A stretch of 64,000 bases of DNA from positions 102,641,760 through 102,705,759 of the forward strand of contig NC_080041.1 of assembly GCF_012489685.1 (NCBI RefSeq), written 5' to 3'. The stretch is from Lotus japonicus. Lineage: Eukaryota; Streptophyta; Magnoliopsida; Fabales; Fabaceae. The notes beneath the pieces are model-generated. The model ran no database searches. It saw only the letters and a program-made list of their open reading frames with translations, and had not been told where the DNA came from. A program made the translations under genes and the position numbers. Every line of letters starts with the position of its first letter. Within the stretch, counting starts at the first letter, position 1. Below are positions 11,501 through 24,890 of the stretch, one piece after another.

Positions 11501-12489
11501 TAAACAAAAATTCCTTTCATGGAGTGAAAGAAAAAAATTCTTTGAATAAGAAATAAAAATAAGTAATTATACTTAGGATCCCCTTACCATATCATCTAAA
11601 ACATGGTTACTAATTTCATGGTGGTATTCCTTTTCAGATTTTGATTAATATTCTCATAATGCAGGAGGAGCCAGTTTTTAATACCAAACACTGGGGTGAT
11701 CTGGAGGAGAAGGACGAAGAAGAGGAACTTGAAGCTGGTACTTATGTTTTTAATCTCTCAAGGTAGTGTTATTTCAGCATTTTATTTTCCTATTGATGTA
11801 ATGTGGAGGCTTAAAGTGCATGTTTCATAAAATTTCTCAGTTTAAAAATGGAAGCAATGGAAAATGTTTTGCCTGCGAAGTATGATTCATTTAGCTTTTC
11901 TAATAATTTTTAATAGTTCCTGAGTTGTGTTGTGAGTTGTGAGTTGTGCCATTTTGGGCAATAATTCTTATCCAAGTTACATCTGCTGGAACTATACAGG
12001 TATGAAAAGCCAAGGCCAGAAGAGAAGTTGCGTAGTCAGCGCTTTAGTGACACGGTTGCAGAGGTATTTAATTTTGTTGTTATCATATGGGCATGCCTTT
12101 AATCATGATTTGTATTTAATTTTGTTGTTATCTAATTCAGAATGAGAAGAAGAGAAAAAGAACCATGCAAGAAAAGGAGGTTGGCAAGTGGAGGAAGAAG
12201 GACTTCTTTTAGGGGTGGCAGTCGCCAATTACCTTTTCCTTTGTTTGCAAATGGCCATGGAGGGTGCAATTCTCTGCTTCCCATGAATAGAAATTTTAAT
12301 TTAAACGAGCTGTCTGGTCGCGGTTCTATATAAATAAATATTTTATTTTTGAATTTATCCTATATTTCATGTACTCTAGTAAAATGTTTCGTTAAGAATT
12401 TCCTCCTGTAAAAAAAAAGTGTTTCGTTAAGCTTTTTGAAAGCTAATGACCACCTAAAAATTTTAGTTTATTTTCACAAGTTTATCCAA

Positions 12490-12700
12490 TTGATATGAAA
12501 ATATATTGAGGAGCATGCAGAAGCGCCCAAGGCACAACTTTCAAAGAAGAAAGCAACTACAACATTGGCCGTTGTGAGAGGAGCAGGAAGAAGCACCCAA
12601 GGCACAACTTTCTTCACAGGCACAAGCAAGGAGAGGGACCACTTCATTTACTTTTCCTCATAATTAACCAGGACACGCAGTGCAGATAAATTAATGTATA
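12490..12700. repeat. Segment duplicated at 24671-24890
   Basis: This stretch shares blocks with 24671-24890: TCAAAGAAGAAAGCAA, then CAACATTGG, GTGAG(A/G)GGAGCAGG, AAGGCACAACTTTCTT, GGCACAAGCA, CTTTTCCTCATAATTAACCA and GCAGATAAATTAATG, in the same order and orientation. Both copies start near a GATATGAA(A/G)ATATAT motif. It is non-coding. The second copy lies directly next to the CACTA element end. Confidence 0.8.
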
Positions 12701-12939
12701 TCATACTATAATAATGAACTTCATTTTACTCATAAATCAATAATTTTCATATCATTTATAGCATCAATGAGTAAATAAACAACAATCATACAATTTGGAG
12801 TTAATTAAACATAAAGATTTGACTACTTTTGTGATTAACAAATCAGTCATACTATTACGCCAAAATATAAATACTTTAATAAAATGTAATCATACAATTT
12901 GTAATTAAACAAACATAGTCCATCATCTCCTTGACTCGA

Positions 12940-13175
12940 AAGTGTATTCAGCAGGAGTCGACGGTGACATTGGGCCATACTTTGCGGGAAGGAAATCGTG
13001 TGACGGATTTTCTAGCGAAGGAGGGTGCTCATGTGGTTAGCCGATTGGTGGTTCATGATTTCCCTTTGCCTGGTCTTGGTCCTCTGGTCTCTGATGATTA
13101 GGGGCTTTGTGTTCTTGAGAAGCTAGCTTCCTTGCTTCTGTTTTTTGCTTGTTTCTTTAGGCTTTCAATTACCAA
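12940..13175 (+). mobile_element. LINE 3' remnant (RNase H C-terminus)
   Basis: Reads GHTLREGNRVTDFLAKEGAH and then PLPGLGPLVSDD to a stop at about 13101, the usual C-terminal end of plant LINE RNase H domains. Adjacent LINE-like 3' UTR ends in a run of A at about 13173-13181. Only the last about 230 bp of the element are present, a severe 5' truncation. Confidence 0.72.
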
Positions 13176-13303
13176 AAAAAAACATAGAAATTTGACCACT
13201 TTGGTGGTTAACAAATCTACCATACTATTATAATTCCAAAAAAAACATTTTAAATGAAATATAATCATACAATTTGGAATCAAACAATTATATAGATTTA
13301 ATC

Positions 13304-14422
13304 AGGGTCGGAGCCACCGCGGTGACTCACCGGTGCCACAGCGCCCCGCATCTTTCTGATTTTCTTCCCCATACTATGTACATTTTTCTTATAGCCCCGA
13401 TGATAAACTACATATATATTATCAGGCAAATCATATCATTTGTCACATGGTGGTGTAGTGGTCAGCATTTGGAAAAGTTTCCATGTTCAAAACTCATTAA
13501 CAGAGGAGTCGAACCTACTCCACTAGAGATATCTTCATAATAACTTACCACTAAGCCAGGTCACAGGTATTTGATATCATTGACGATTTATTTTAAGTGT
13601 CGTTTTAACATAAAGTTTTCCAATCAAGATAATGAATTGTTAGAGTTTTTTTTTCCTATTCTACCCTCTCACATCCCAATCATAAAGTCATAAAGCTATC
13701 CAACCAAGATAGTGGATTGTTAAAGTTTTTTTTCCTATTCTACCCTCTCACATCCTAATCATAAAGTCATAAAGCTCTCAATCAAGATAGTTGATTGTTA
13801 GTTTTTTTCCACTCTCTCATATCATTAAATTATTTTCCACTCTCACTCAATCATAAAGTCATAAAGCTCTTCATAGTTATTTAGAAAGGAGAATTTTATG
13901 GAAAATGTGAAGTGAAGTTATTGAAAAAGCAAGGGTATAATTGACAAATTGTAACCTTAAAACATCAAAATGACAGTTAAATAGGAACAAAAAATTTCTT
14001 CTAAAACGACACTTAAAAATGACCGAAGAGAGTTCTTTTTAAGAAGGCAAACATATTTTGGATTTTGTTTATTCTAATTTTTTGTTTTTTGACAAACTTA
14101 TGAGTTGGTTAGTATATCTTATACTTAAACTCGAACTAATATATATTATGCTTATAAAAAGTATTAATTACATTAATTGATTTACACATGTAAAGTCATT
14201 TGGGGATTAGTGTACAGTAAAATCATGTTTTTTTAAGGTACGATAAAATTATGTTTGATATAATGAAGTTTGATAAAATGAAAGATAAAAGATTGAATAT
14301 ATACATAGAAATTATATAAAAGTAAGATAAAAAAATGAATTTTGTTAAAATAAAAGAAAGTAAAATTAATTTTTTATTTGATATTTGGCCACCTTTAAGT
14401 CAAAATCTTGGCTACGCCCATG
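13304..14422. mobile_element. Non-autonomous MULE-like element
   Basis: A perfect 9-bp target duplication GATTTAATC flanks it (13295-13303 and 14423-14431). Short inverted ends: AGGGTCGGAGCCA on the left, complement of the right end CATGGGCGTAGCCA. Inside is a repeated segment with TCTACCCTCTCACATCC and ATAAAGTCATAAAGCT (13660-13870). No transposase is seen. A tRNA-like A-box (GTGGTGTAGTGGTC, about 13448-13461) suggests a nested SINE piece. Confidence 0.75.
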
Positions 14423-14433
14423 GATTTAATCTT

Positions 14434-15223
14434 GGCTATGTTTGGCACGTTTAGCTGATAAGCTAGCTGAAAGCTGAAAAGCTAGCTGATAGCTGAAAAG
14501 CTAGCTGAAAGCTGAAAGCTGATAAGCTAGCTGAAAGCTGATAGCTGATAGCTGAAAAGCTACGTAATTTGAACAAAAGTGTTTGGTAAAACTAGTTGTT
14601 GAACAAGCTGAAATTGTCAAATGACATAAAAGGACATACTTGTATAATTTCTTTTTATATTTAACATTACTTTATTTTCACATTAATACCTATATGATAT
14701 TAATATTAAAATTATTATAATTTTTTTAATTTCACTCAAATTATTTATCATCTTAAAAATATAATATTAATTTTTACTTATTTACTTTTCTATATTTTTA
14801 TTAAATTAAATAGAATAAAACAAATAATTTGTAATTTGTAATATAAAATTATTTATTTTATTCTGAAGTAGTAATTATTTCTGTGCGGGAACGATGTACA
14901 TATGAGACAAGTGTGATAACTGATAAATAAGTAATTTTTTTTTTGGTACATCGGAAAATGAGTAGGTAAATAGGTTTAGTAGAAAACATATAAGGCTAAA
15001 GGTGAAATTTTGATAAAATAGTAAGGATAAAAATGAGAATATATTTAATAAGCTATAAGCTTTAAGCTTTAAGCTACCTGAGATAGCTTATAGCTTAAAG
15101 CTTTAAGCTACTGAAATAAGCTCCTTCACCAAACATTTTTATAGAGCTTTTAAGCTAGTCAAATAAGCTTTAAGCTAGTCAAATAAGCTATAAGCTAGCT
15201 GAAATGACATGCCAAACATAGCC
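14434..15223. mobile_element. Harbinger-like MITE with AGCT-rich ends
   Basis: Inverted termini GGCTATGTTTGGCACG and TGCCAAACATAGCC, with CTT on both sides (14431-14433, 15224-15226). Subterminal regions are arrays of AGCTGA, AAGCT and TAGCTT motifs in opposite orientations (14446-14565 and 15045-15200), so the single strand can fold extensively. The interior is AT-rich and non-coding. Confidence 0.75.
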
Positions 15224-15319
15224 CTTGTCTCCGCCCATGGATATTAACAAATCTACCCTAATATAATTTGAAATATATCGCAGATATTAAAGGATATAAA
15301 GTTCAATGTCAATCGGGAA

Positions 15320-15535
15320 TGACATAACGGTTGGTGCAGTGGTAACAGTCCACCCATATAACTCTCTAGGGCCGAGTTTGAATCTTGCACCTTTCATTTG
15401 AATTTTTTATTTTTTGAACTCTTTCATTTTTTCCATAATTAATATATTGAACATATTTCCTGTTCTATAGTTATTCTCACTGATGTATCTATAGAAAAAA
15501 TAACTCGTCGTGCAACGCACGGGTAAAAACACTAG
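15320..15535 (+). mobile_element. Helitron 3' end, plus orientation
   Basis: Ends in GTGCAACGCAC (a short palindrome), GGGTAAAAACACTAG and then T. A 3' hairpin followed by CTAG is the mark of Helitron 3' ends. The matching 5' end was not found. A tRNA-like stretch (GGTTGGTGCAGTGGTAACAG at 15332-15351 and GAGTTTGAATCTTGCACC near 15373) may be a SINE inside it. Confidence 0.68.
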
Positions 15536-15553
15536 TTTTTTTTAAAGAGTAAA

Positions 15554-18500
15554 CTAGTGTTTTTTACCCGCGCGTTGCACGGGGAATTTGTCTATTGTAT
15601 TTGAAACATCAATCAATATTTTAAATTATAAAAAATTTAAGATATACTAAAAATGTAAGAACAATCATAATAAAGATGTAGATATTTAAAGAGCATAAAT
15701 TCAGACACTCAATTCTACTGCTCTGTAAGCATATACTGAATTAACTAATATAAAGTGGCCAAAAAGATAAACTATCATTAAGACTTATTTTGGCTTCCAG
15801 ATTTTGCATAGAAATTATATCAAAACTTATTTCTCTATGCTCGTTCCCCTCGTATGAACTTTTAATTCTTTAAACATAAATAAATATAAATTATATATGT
15901 ACTAATGTTTTCAAATCTCCGCAAATTTTTTTTATCATCAAATTGAGAGTTGCCCAAAAATAAAAACATGATATTGTGTTGTATAATATAAATATTATAT
16001 CAAAACTTATTTCTCTATTAAATTTTTCATGCTTGTTCCCCTTGTATGAACTTTTAATTCTTTAAACATAATAAATATAAATTATATCTGTACTAATATT
16101 TTCTAATCTCCGCACAAATATTTTTATCATCAAATTATCAAATAGTTAATTATATTTACATCTAAAGTTGGTTTTAAAAAATAAAAAAATACTGAAATGA
16201 TATTAAAATTAATTTTTATGTTAGTTTTAACATGGAATTATTTGTATGCGAATAGATTAATAGTTCTCTAGTCGTTGTATGACACATAATTTTAAATGTT
16301 ACACTGAGATTAGTTTATGGAGCATAAGCCATAAATTACATACATGGAAGTGAAGAGAGATTTTTCATGACATAATTCACTTTCAAGTAGTGGCGGAGTC
16401 ACAGGGGTGACTTGTCCATGCTTAGTCACCCCTGAATTTTTGGAATGTCTCAAGAAAAAAATTTGAAGCAGTGTGAGACTTGAGAAGGAGAGGAAGGAGG
16501 GGAAGGTTGAGCTGAGAGGAAGAGGTGATCTCTATGTTGTTTGCGTTTCTCTTTCAGATTCAGTAGACATTCTTTTGAACTTCTGTGTTATCCACTAACA
16601 ATTGAAATTAGAAATAGATATTAGGATTTTGTTACATATGGGCCTTTTTTATTAGACGTGAAAGCTATTGAGCTGCACTTTTTTTGACATTATAGTTGCA
16701 CTTTTTTTCAACATAGTAATAAAAAATATAAAAGAATAGTTTTAACTTATATGAAGCATATGATAGCATTTTTTTGTGTTAATTTTTAAACAATTCTCTA
16801 AAACTATTTGAAATCAATTTGAATCTGTGATATTTAAGGTAAATATAAATTTAATTTCTCAGTTAAAATTTGGTAATTATTTAATATCAATTTTTGTAAT
16901 CTACTATATAATTTTTTTAAATGATATATTTAATTTATAGCGGCTATACCGGTCAGACCACAATTCAACTACGATTGATCCAATGAACGGTGAACCAATT
17001 CCCTTACCGATTTGATCAACGGTCCAGTTTTAATAACCTTGTTAATCGGTTTGATTATATGAGATTAAATTTGTGGTTTTTGTGTTTTGCTTGTAAAAAA
17101 AAGTTATAAAAATTATGCACATCAACTGTTAGTAAAATGTCCCCTTTAAGTTTTGGCCTTCAACAAATGAGTTTTTTCTTAGGTTGGGCTGCTACTTCAT
17201 TCTTGTTTTTTTTTTTCACATTCTTTAGTTGATAAAAATTGAAATTTTCTTACAAATTATGTTCCTTTATATCTTAGTCCCCCCTTTCTAAAATTCATGT
17301 CTCTGCCCCTGCTTTCAAGTCAAATAATATATACCACTAAGCTACCATTTAATAGTTAGATTGTCCTATTATTATGATACATCACTGACTAATAAATTTG
17401 GAAGAAGAGAGCAAAGTTATTCTGACACAAAAACACAGTTCACTTAAAATTTGTCTTTTAATCAAAAAGCCTGGATTAAATATAAAATATGATACTAAAC
17501 CTTCTATATTCTACAACTAAAAGAAACTACTCACTACAAATACCATAACAAATTTTCTTTGGACTTTGAGATGGGATCAATCCCTCATCTCCCAAAACTT
17601 TCTTGCACCAGAAAAATAAAGTTTGCAGACCAAAGATCCAACCCAAGGACAATGATGATGATAGCATTTAAAAATTATCACAATACTTGACCAGACTCAA
17701 CTTCCTTAATGCAAATCAACCGCAATTGAGGAGACAACCTCATAGAATGAAGCATAATTATCTCATAACAATAAATAAAAACCTGATACACAAATGAAAA
17801 GAAAAACTTATAAGAAAATAAGCATAAACAATGACAGGTAAGTTCAACCTGTCAATGAAACTGAAATCTAGTGAAGAAAGGATTTGAATTTCATCATTTA
17901 AGCGTTCTCATCTTATCTCGGCTAGCAAATTAACTCAAAAGAGAAGGAACATCAATTAATTAGCCTTCATGCATCATAACCAACTTGAAAAGAAATATAA
18001 TGAATGATTAAACATAAAAGAGATCTTTGATACCAAATATCTGAGTTGAAGCCATAGGGAAAATCAGCAAGCAGCTCCGAGCACCTGTAACTTGGGGTCT
18101 CCACAATCTAGCATGAATCTCACCAATGATGTAATCATAATCTAGAGGGGAAAAGCTTATAAAACATTCTCACATCGAACCTGAATCAGAAACTCACCAC
18201 TCACACGAACTTAGATTCTTCTTTCTTCTCTTGTCAATTATTGGGTTCCTATAGTTTCTTCTCCTTAGGATTCTCTTCATCCTACTCAGAAAAGAACAAA
18301 GAAATAGAATGAAAACAGAAAATAAGAACCCAAATAAATATTGATAATCCAAAGCAAGAAAAGAAAGAGTAGAGAACTGAATACCTTGAAACGCGAGATG
18401 ATGAACAAATATATCAAAAGAGGATGAGGAAAATAATCTAATTACTCAACAACATTTATGTCAAACACTTACACAACTATCACATTACACAATTATCAGC

Positions 18501-19050
18501 ACCACATGAAGCAGTTGCATACTTAAGTAATCTTCCTCATTTTTCCTCCATGTCAACCGGTTCACTGTAGAGGCATATAGGGGAGGAGATGAATGAGTAA
18601 AATTGTAATATTAAATAATTAAGGCAAATCTTTTAAAATTGTAAAATTTTATGAAAAAATTTATCAGATTTAAAATTACCTTTAAAAAATCGGTTTCAAG
18701 ATTTGTTATGGAAATAAATACTATCAAAATCTAGATAATCACAATAAAAACTCATAAAATCCGGAATTAATTAAAATCCGAAAATTCAATAAAAATACCA
18801 TAAAAATTAATTAATACTCTAAAAATAAATCAAAAATAAATTAAGATAAAATCAAGAAATAAACAACCTAAATCCTAATCAAATCTAAAATTTTAAAATG
18901 TATTTTTTTATGAGAATTAACTTGAGAATGACACGTGAATCTTTTTTATGAGAATTAACGTGAGAATGACACGTCACTAAGAATTAACGTGAGAATGACA
19001 CGTCACCAAATCAGTCTGATAGAAAGTTCTTCTTTTCTAATATATATTGA
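15554..19050 (-). mobile_element. Helitron, minus orientation, non-autonomous
   Basis: On the minus strand the element starts with TCAATATATATTAGAAAAG (from 19050, preceded by A) and ends with CCCCGTGCAACGCGCGGGTA followed by AAAAAACACTAG at 15554, then T. The 5' end and the next several hundred bases match the 5' end of the plus-strand Helitron at 29243, and the shorter 5' end matches that at 31352. No Rep/helicase coding sequence was found, so it depends on another element. It carries a MULE-like insertion at 16389-17311. The rest (17320-19000) is AT-rich and non-coding. Confidence 0.78.
16389..17311. mobile_element. Non-autonomous MULE-like element inside the Helitron
   Basis: A 9-bp direct repeat CTTTCAAGT flanks it (16380-16388, 17312-17320). 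Ends are weakly inverted (AGTGGCGGAGTCACAGGGGT; complement of the right end CAGGGGCAGAGACATGAATT). Same end type as the element at 13304-14422. Non-coding. Confidence 0.68.
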
Positions 19051-20631
19051 TATTGATATTGATGAGAAAGTTATAAATTTAAATTTATAATTTAGTTATG
19101 TTGATATAGTCATATGGTTGTATGTTAATAATTTACTTATTTCAAAATAAGTGGAGTAAATTAACAACAGTGAATATAATTTATTTTGATAATGGTATAT
19201 AATGTAAAGACATCACTTATGGACTTATTTTTAAGAAAAAGGAAGTTGAAAAATTTATAACTTTGATTAAGTTCGTTAAAATACTACAAGTGTGCATATA
19301 TATAACAAAAACTAATTAATAGAGTGTATGTGAGTATGGGCGGATTGATCACTATAGTACCCACACCTGTACGGGTACTCACTAATTTTTGTAGGTATTA
19401 ATTTATTCATATCAAATCTCATACCCATTTAAGGGGTTTCTACCCTACTCATTGTGGGTAATTTTAGCGAGTACCTAATGGGTTCGAGACCCATTACTAA
19501 CCCTAATCACTTAGGACTCGGATCTATAGTAGGTTTCACCTACCTTAATATCTTTCAATTCTCATTGTTCTATTTTCATCTCTCATTATTTAGAATAATT
19601 GATATGAAGATATATTTTTTGCATGTTTAAGGTGGACGGCTAAAATTAATGTCTGCCACGGACCACTATGTGAATTTGATAGTTTTGTAAAATTTAGGAT
19701 CATGACGGACCACCTAAAAACACAAATTTACTAAATCATCCCTAATCATCCCTTGCTTCAACTCAAACTACATCCCTCAATTTCTTTCATCGCGCGGGAA
19801 CCACCGCACTATACTACTGCCATTGCCATGCATCTGAGGCCATGCCGCCACTACCATAGAGTTTCTTCTTCCTCTACATTCTAGACATCTTTCTCTTGGT
19901 TTTTGTCCCTCACAGCGGAGCCACTGCTGTCGTAGTGGTCCCATTGTCATCTTCGTAGTTCTCATGTTTTGGAGGAACACGGAACAATCGAAGCTTTCAA
20001 TTCACATATTGGTAAGTAGTTGAAGAAGATATATACTAATGTACCTTCTTTATAATCTGAGAACACAGCAAACGGAAACAAGAAAAGAGAGTTCGAGTTC
20101 TGCAAGATAAATCACTCTTCCTTTACCTTTTTCCAATCTCGCTCTTTTGTTTTCTCTACTTCCTTCCAAACAGTTTCTCTTTAGATCTAAAATCGTTTTT
20201 TTCTTCTGATATTGGTTCTTCCTTTCCTACGTACCCACTTGCCTTCTGATGAGAAAACCTAATAGATTAATTACTCGTCGGGCTGAAATCTCTGTCTTGA
20301 GCTCTCGGTTGTGCCTCCTTACTCTCTAGGTTGACTGTGGTGTTGTTATGGTGTGAGGGGTATGATCATGTATATATTTTTTATAACACATTGGATAAGG
20401 AATTAGTCACATTAGTGAAGGAGACCACATCTTTAGCCAAAAATCCTAAATAGGTGTATGAGTCTTTTTACTTATTATATATTTTTCACTCTCCTCTTTA
20501 TTCAATGTAACACATTTTTATTTTTTATTTTTCTTATTTCTCACACTTAAAAATCTCAACATGTGGTTGGTGGTCAGAAGGTGGTCCAAGCAAGTTAGAC
20601 CTGATGGGTGATATTGAGTATGGGTAGAATT
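19051..20631. other. Intergenic region without supported gene
   Basis: Contains short GGGTACTC / GAGTACC motifs at 19360-19480 and a slightly GC-richer stretch at 19780-19960, possibly decayed repeats. A GATATGAAGATATATTTT motif at 19601-19618 recurs at 24673 beside the CACTA element and, diverged, at 12494. No reading frame resembles a known protein. Confidence 0.5.
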
Positions 20632-20655
20632 CACTACTACAAAAAGTACTTTTCA

Positions 20656-21040
20656 CATCGGGCGAAAAGTACTTTTCACATCGGGTATACAACCGATGTA
20701 AGCAAAGGTGATGTGGTATGTCCACACCTTTTCACATCGGGTACACAGCCGATGTGAAAACTACACATTTCACATCGGTTTATGCCGCAACCGATGTTAA
20801 AAGTATGTTTAGTAATTTCTTTTTCAAATCTGCACGTGTATTTCACATCGGTGGAATCAAATACCCGATGTGAAAACTACACATTTCACATCGGTTTATG
20901 CCGCAACCGATGTGAAAAGTCTGTTTAGTAATTTCTTTTTTAAATCTGTACGTGTATTTCACATCGGTGGAATCAAATACCCGATGTGAAAACTACACAT
21001 TTCACATCGGTTTATTCCAAAACCGATGTGAAAAGTCTTT
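20656..21040. repeat. CACTA subterminal repeats
   Basis: TTTCACATCGG and its complement occur about a dozen times, mostly as facing pairs around short spacers (ACATCGGTTTATGCCGCAAC then CGATGTGAAA). Part of the array is a roughly 120-bp tandem unit present about two and a half times. Weaker copies occur at 24470-24660. Likely transposase-binding sites. Confidence 0.85.
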
Positions 21041-22615
21041 TTTTTTAAAAAAAAAAAAAAACAAAACCAGTTATGTTTGGAATCAATTAAAAAGTCATAC
21101 CTAGCACATTTTCCATTCAGAAATAGCTCATATAATTAGGTCATAACTAATTTAACTTTCCAAAGTTCCAGTTACAGAAAGTGAAGTAGCACACACTGTT
21201 AACCTAACATAGAAGGAAATGAGAGAAAGTGGATGAATATTATTTTCATTAGCTAACCCTTCATTAGTACATTGCACTAACTATCTCTCAACCAGTATAA
21301 CTAGCTCATTCATTACATAATGAATCTGATGCACAAAAACTGCAAGTATAGATATTAGATAAACACATACCCTTAATTTAGACTTTCTACTAAATACATG
21401 CTCCAATCTTTTTCCCCATAACGATCTTTTTCACCACCTACATATGGAAGAATATAAGAATAAAGATGAGGGAGAAATAGAGAACTAAATCAACAAACTT
21501 CAGCTTTCTCATTTATTTACATTGATCCATTGCAAACTTAACTTTTCTACATAGATGCAGGTTAAACAATTGAAAATTAAAAACAGGAGTTAAATCAGGA
21601 TGGCTAAAAGAGAATAAAAAATTGAAAAGCAAGAAGCAGCTAACACTGAAATTGTTAAATGACAGAAAAATGAAAAGCCAAATACAAAATGATGTAGGTA
21701 AACAGTTAAGGAGTGAGGGATGTGAATTTCTAAAATGACAATTGAGGCCTGCAACAATAAAAAAACTCAGATCATGCTTTTATGGACATGGATGAGGCTC
21801 TGTGAATTTTATGAGCAAACGATGATTATGAAACTTTGGTAATCAGAATTAGCAGCATGAAGGAGTGCTTGTTTTTACAAATAAAAAAAAAAGAGAAAAG
21901 ATTTGGGTAAATGTGAGACCTCATAAAATAATCTGGCCAGAGACAGTCACCGATGTGGGAGAGGAATCAATATCAATATAGCTAAACGAGTGGCAGTAGA
22001 AATAGCTAAACGAATTCCATCAAGTCCAGCTGCAATAGTACTGATAACATAATTTCTATACAAAGAATGCTAAAATTCATGTATCAACTCTCAATTACCA
22101 GTGTCTTTGTGAGCATGATTACGAGAAAAAGCTTGAGCATCTCTCAGGCTTCCTATAATCTCCACATCAATGGGTTCTCCAAAGGTTTCTTTTTAAGCCA
22201 ACGGGTGAGTATATCACATAAACGCTTGAGTATCTTTCAGGCTTCCTAACAGGCAAGCACAACATACACATTACTCTTCTTAACTTTATCAACAAGTATC
22301 AAGTACTATATAGAATCAAATATACAGATACATGTCTCAGAAAAGCATAGGGATGCCTTTACACCAGCCTACCCTTCCAGCAACAAATCCAGAATTTGTT
22401 CAGATCATACACATGTTTTCCAGCTAAATGAAACTAGCCATGATTCTTAACAGTTCTAGAAATAACTCTCACACACAACTCTTTTCAAATAACCACCACT
22501 TTTATCTCTCTTCAAAAAATCATTCTCTAGCTAGGAAAAAAGCAAGGAATTCAAAATGAGCAGTTAAACAAACAAGCAAATTAGAAATTAAGATCACTGA
22601 AAATGAATATTACTA

Positions 22616-23525
<910 letters not shown>

Positions 23526-23680
23526 TCTCTGATGAAAGGATTTCAAACATAAGGCCAAAATGAAACAGCACAGGTACAAATTGAACTATTATGACTCAGC
23601 AGTTTTACCCTACACTAAGTTGTCGAATAATGATTATATTACTATGTATTGCAATCACATGGACATTAAAACACTGAATC

Positions 23681-23960
23681 GTTCCAATCAACTTCAGCAG
23701 GTGTAGCAATGGAAGCCATGGCCTGCAAAATCACCGCATACCCATTACACGCAACACACATAAACAACAAAAGGGAATCGATTTTGCGAGGTGAATGGGA
23801 AAAGGGTATTGTTGGATTGAATGAAAGGTACCTTTTGAACGCGAGTGGAATCGACCTGGCGATCCTCGACGCCCTCAGTGAGCTTGTCGAAGGCTTTGCT
23901 CTGTTGTTGCATGTCCTTGGAATCCAGCATCATCTCCACTCCTTCTTCTGCTCCCTCCAT
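23681..23960 (-). pseudogene. HYPK: HYPK (NatA-associated huntingtin-interacting protein K) 5' fragment captured by the CACTA element
   Basis: Exon 23960-23832 encodes MEGAEEGVEMMLDSKDMQQQ and then SKAFDKLTEGVEDRQVDSTR, ending at a GT donor. Exon 23722-23681 continues AMASIATPAEVDWN after an AG acceptor, and similarity then stops abruptly. This is the N-terminus of plant HYPK, the chaperone-like partner of the NatA N-acetyltransferase. The C-terminal UBA-like half is absent. The G/C-rich sequence at 23961-24400 is probably its captured promoter and 5' UTR. It lies upstream of, and in the same orientation as, the RPL9 fragment, so one transcript could read through both. Confidence 0.82.
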
Positions 23961-24670
23961 TCTTCTTCTCTTTCGCTCGCTTCCACCACCACTGTGAACA
24001 AGATGCCCTAGCTTCTATAGCCCCAGATCCTCGACGCGGTCAGTGAGCTCTTGACAAACCTTTGAAATTGTTGAGCGAGGGAGAGGCGGTCGACGGCGGA
24101 GAGGAGGGAGAAGAGGGGTTTGGATTAGGGCAGCAACCCTCTGAATCAGAACTCGTTCGCGTCATCGGTGCCGGTGTGGCCAACGATCGCGGGCCACTCG
24201 GGCGGATTAGGCGAGGATTAGAGGAGGATTCATGGGAAGGCGAGGACGACGGCGATGGAGAGCTTCAGAGAATCGGTGGTCTGAAAGTGAGGCCGTGGAA
24301 GGAAGGAAGGAGAGCTTCAGAGAATTGGTGTTTAGGTCGTGAAAGCAAATTAGGGATTCAGTGTTTGTTTGTGAATTTGTGATATCTTGAAAGACTTTTC
24401 CCAACGGTTATACTACCACTGATGTTAAATATATTTCATCAAAATTTCAAAAATGCCACCGTGTTTAGCTTTCACATCGGTTATTATATTCACCGTTGTA
24501 AAAAAGTCTTTACTAATTATTTTCCACATCAGACATATTCCCAACTGATGTGAAAACTATCAAAAAAGTTCACTATAATTTCAATATTGCCACCGCGTTA
24601 TCTTTCACATCAGGTATTTCTTCCACCGTTGTGAAAACCCTGATGTGAAAAGTCCTTTTTCTAGTAGTGA

Positions 24671-24890
24671 TTGATATGAAGATATATTTTTCCTCTTTCA
24701 AAGAAGAAAGCAAATGCAACATTGGTCGCTGTGAGGGGAGCAGGTACGTAGAAGCACACAAGGCACAACTTTCTTGAGGCACAAGCACAAAGGGGAACCA
24801 CTCCATTTTCCTTTTCCTCCTAAATTTTTTTTGACAGTACTTTTCCTCATAATTAACCAGGACACAATGCAGATAAATTAATGAACATCA
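24671..24890. repeat. Second copy of the 12490-12700 segment
   Basis: See the block matches listed for 12490-12700. It begins at the right border of the CACTA element. An extra block (TCCTAAATTTTTTTTGACAG, about 24819-24838) is inserted relative to the other copy. Confidence 0.8.

Larger units (their letters stand above)
6953..12212 (+). pseudogene. SF3B2: Duplicated SF3B2 gene, decayed
   Basis: Second copy of the splicing factor gene at window start. Exons read as 6953-7024 (MVAETLPHQ start), 7518-7595, 7700-7762, 7878-7985 (AWDATASDPKLLVFLKSYRN), 9052-9129, 9562-9654, 9766-9852, 10590-10679, 11665-11737, a broken exon at 11841-11879, 12000-12063 and 12141-12212. Most splice sites remain, but several coding parts are gone. 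The exon before the acidic region survives only as a ghost near 7367-7421 (FEKY). The PSP region jumps from MPEGAP to SNYE in 10590-10679, removing the proline-rich second half of the domain. The exons for TPDVIDLRK through the QPEELE region are missing. The join 11737 to 12000 is out of frame. The last intron is very similar to that of the first copy, which points to segmental duplication rather than retroposition. Confidence 0.88.
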
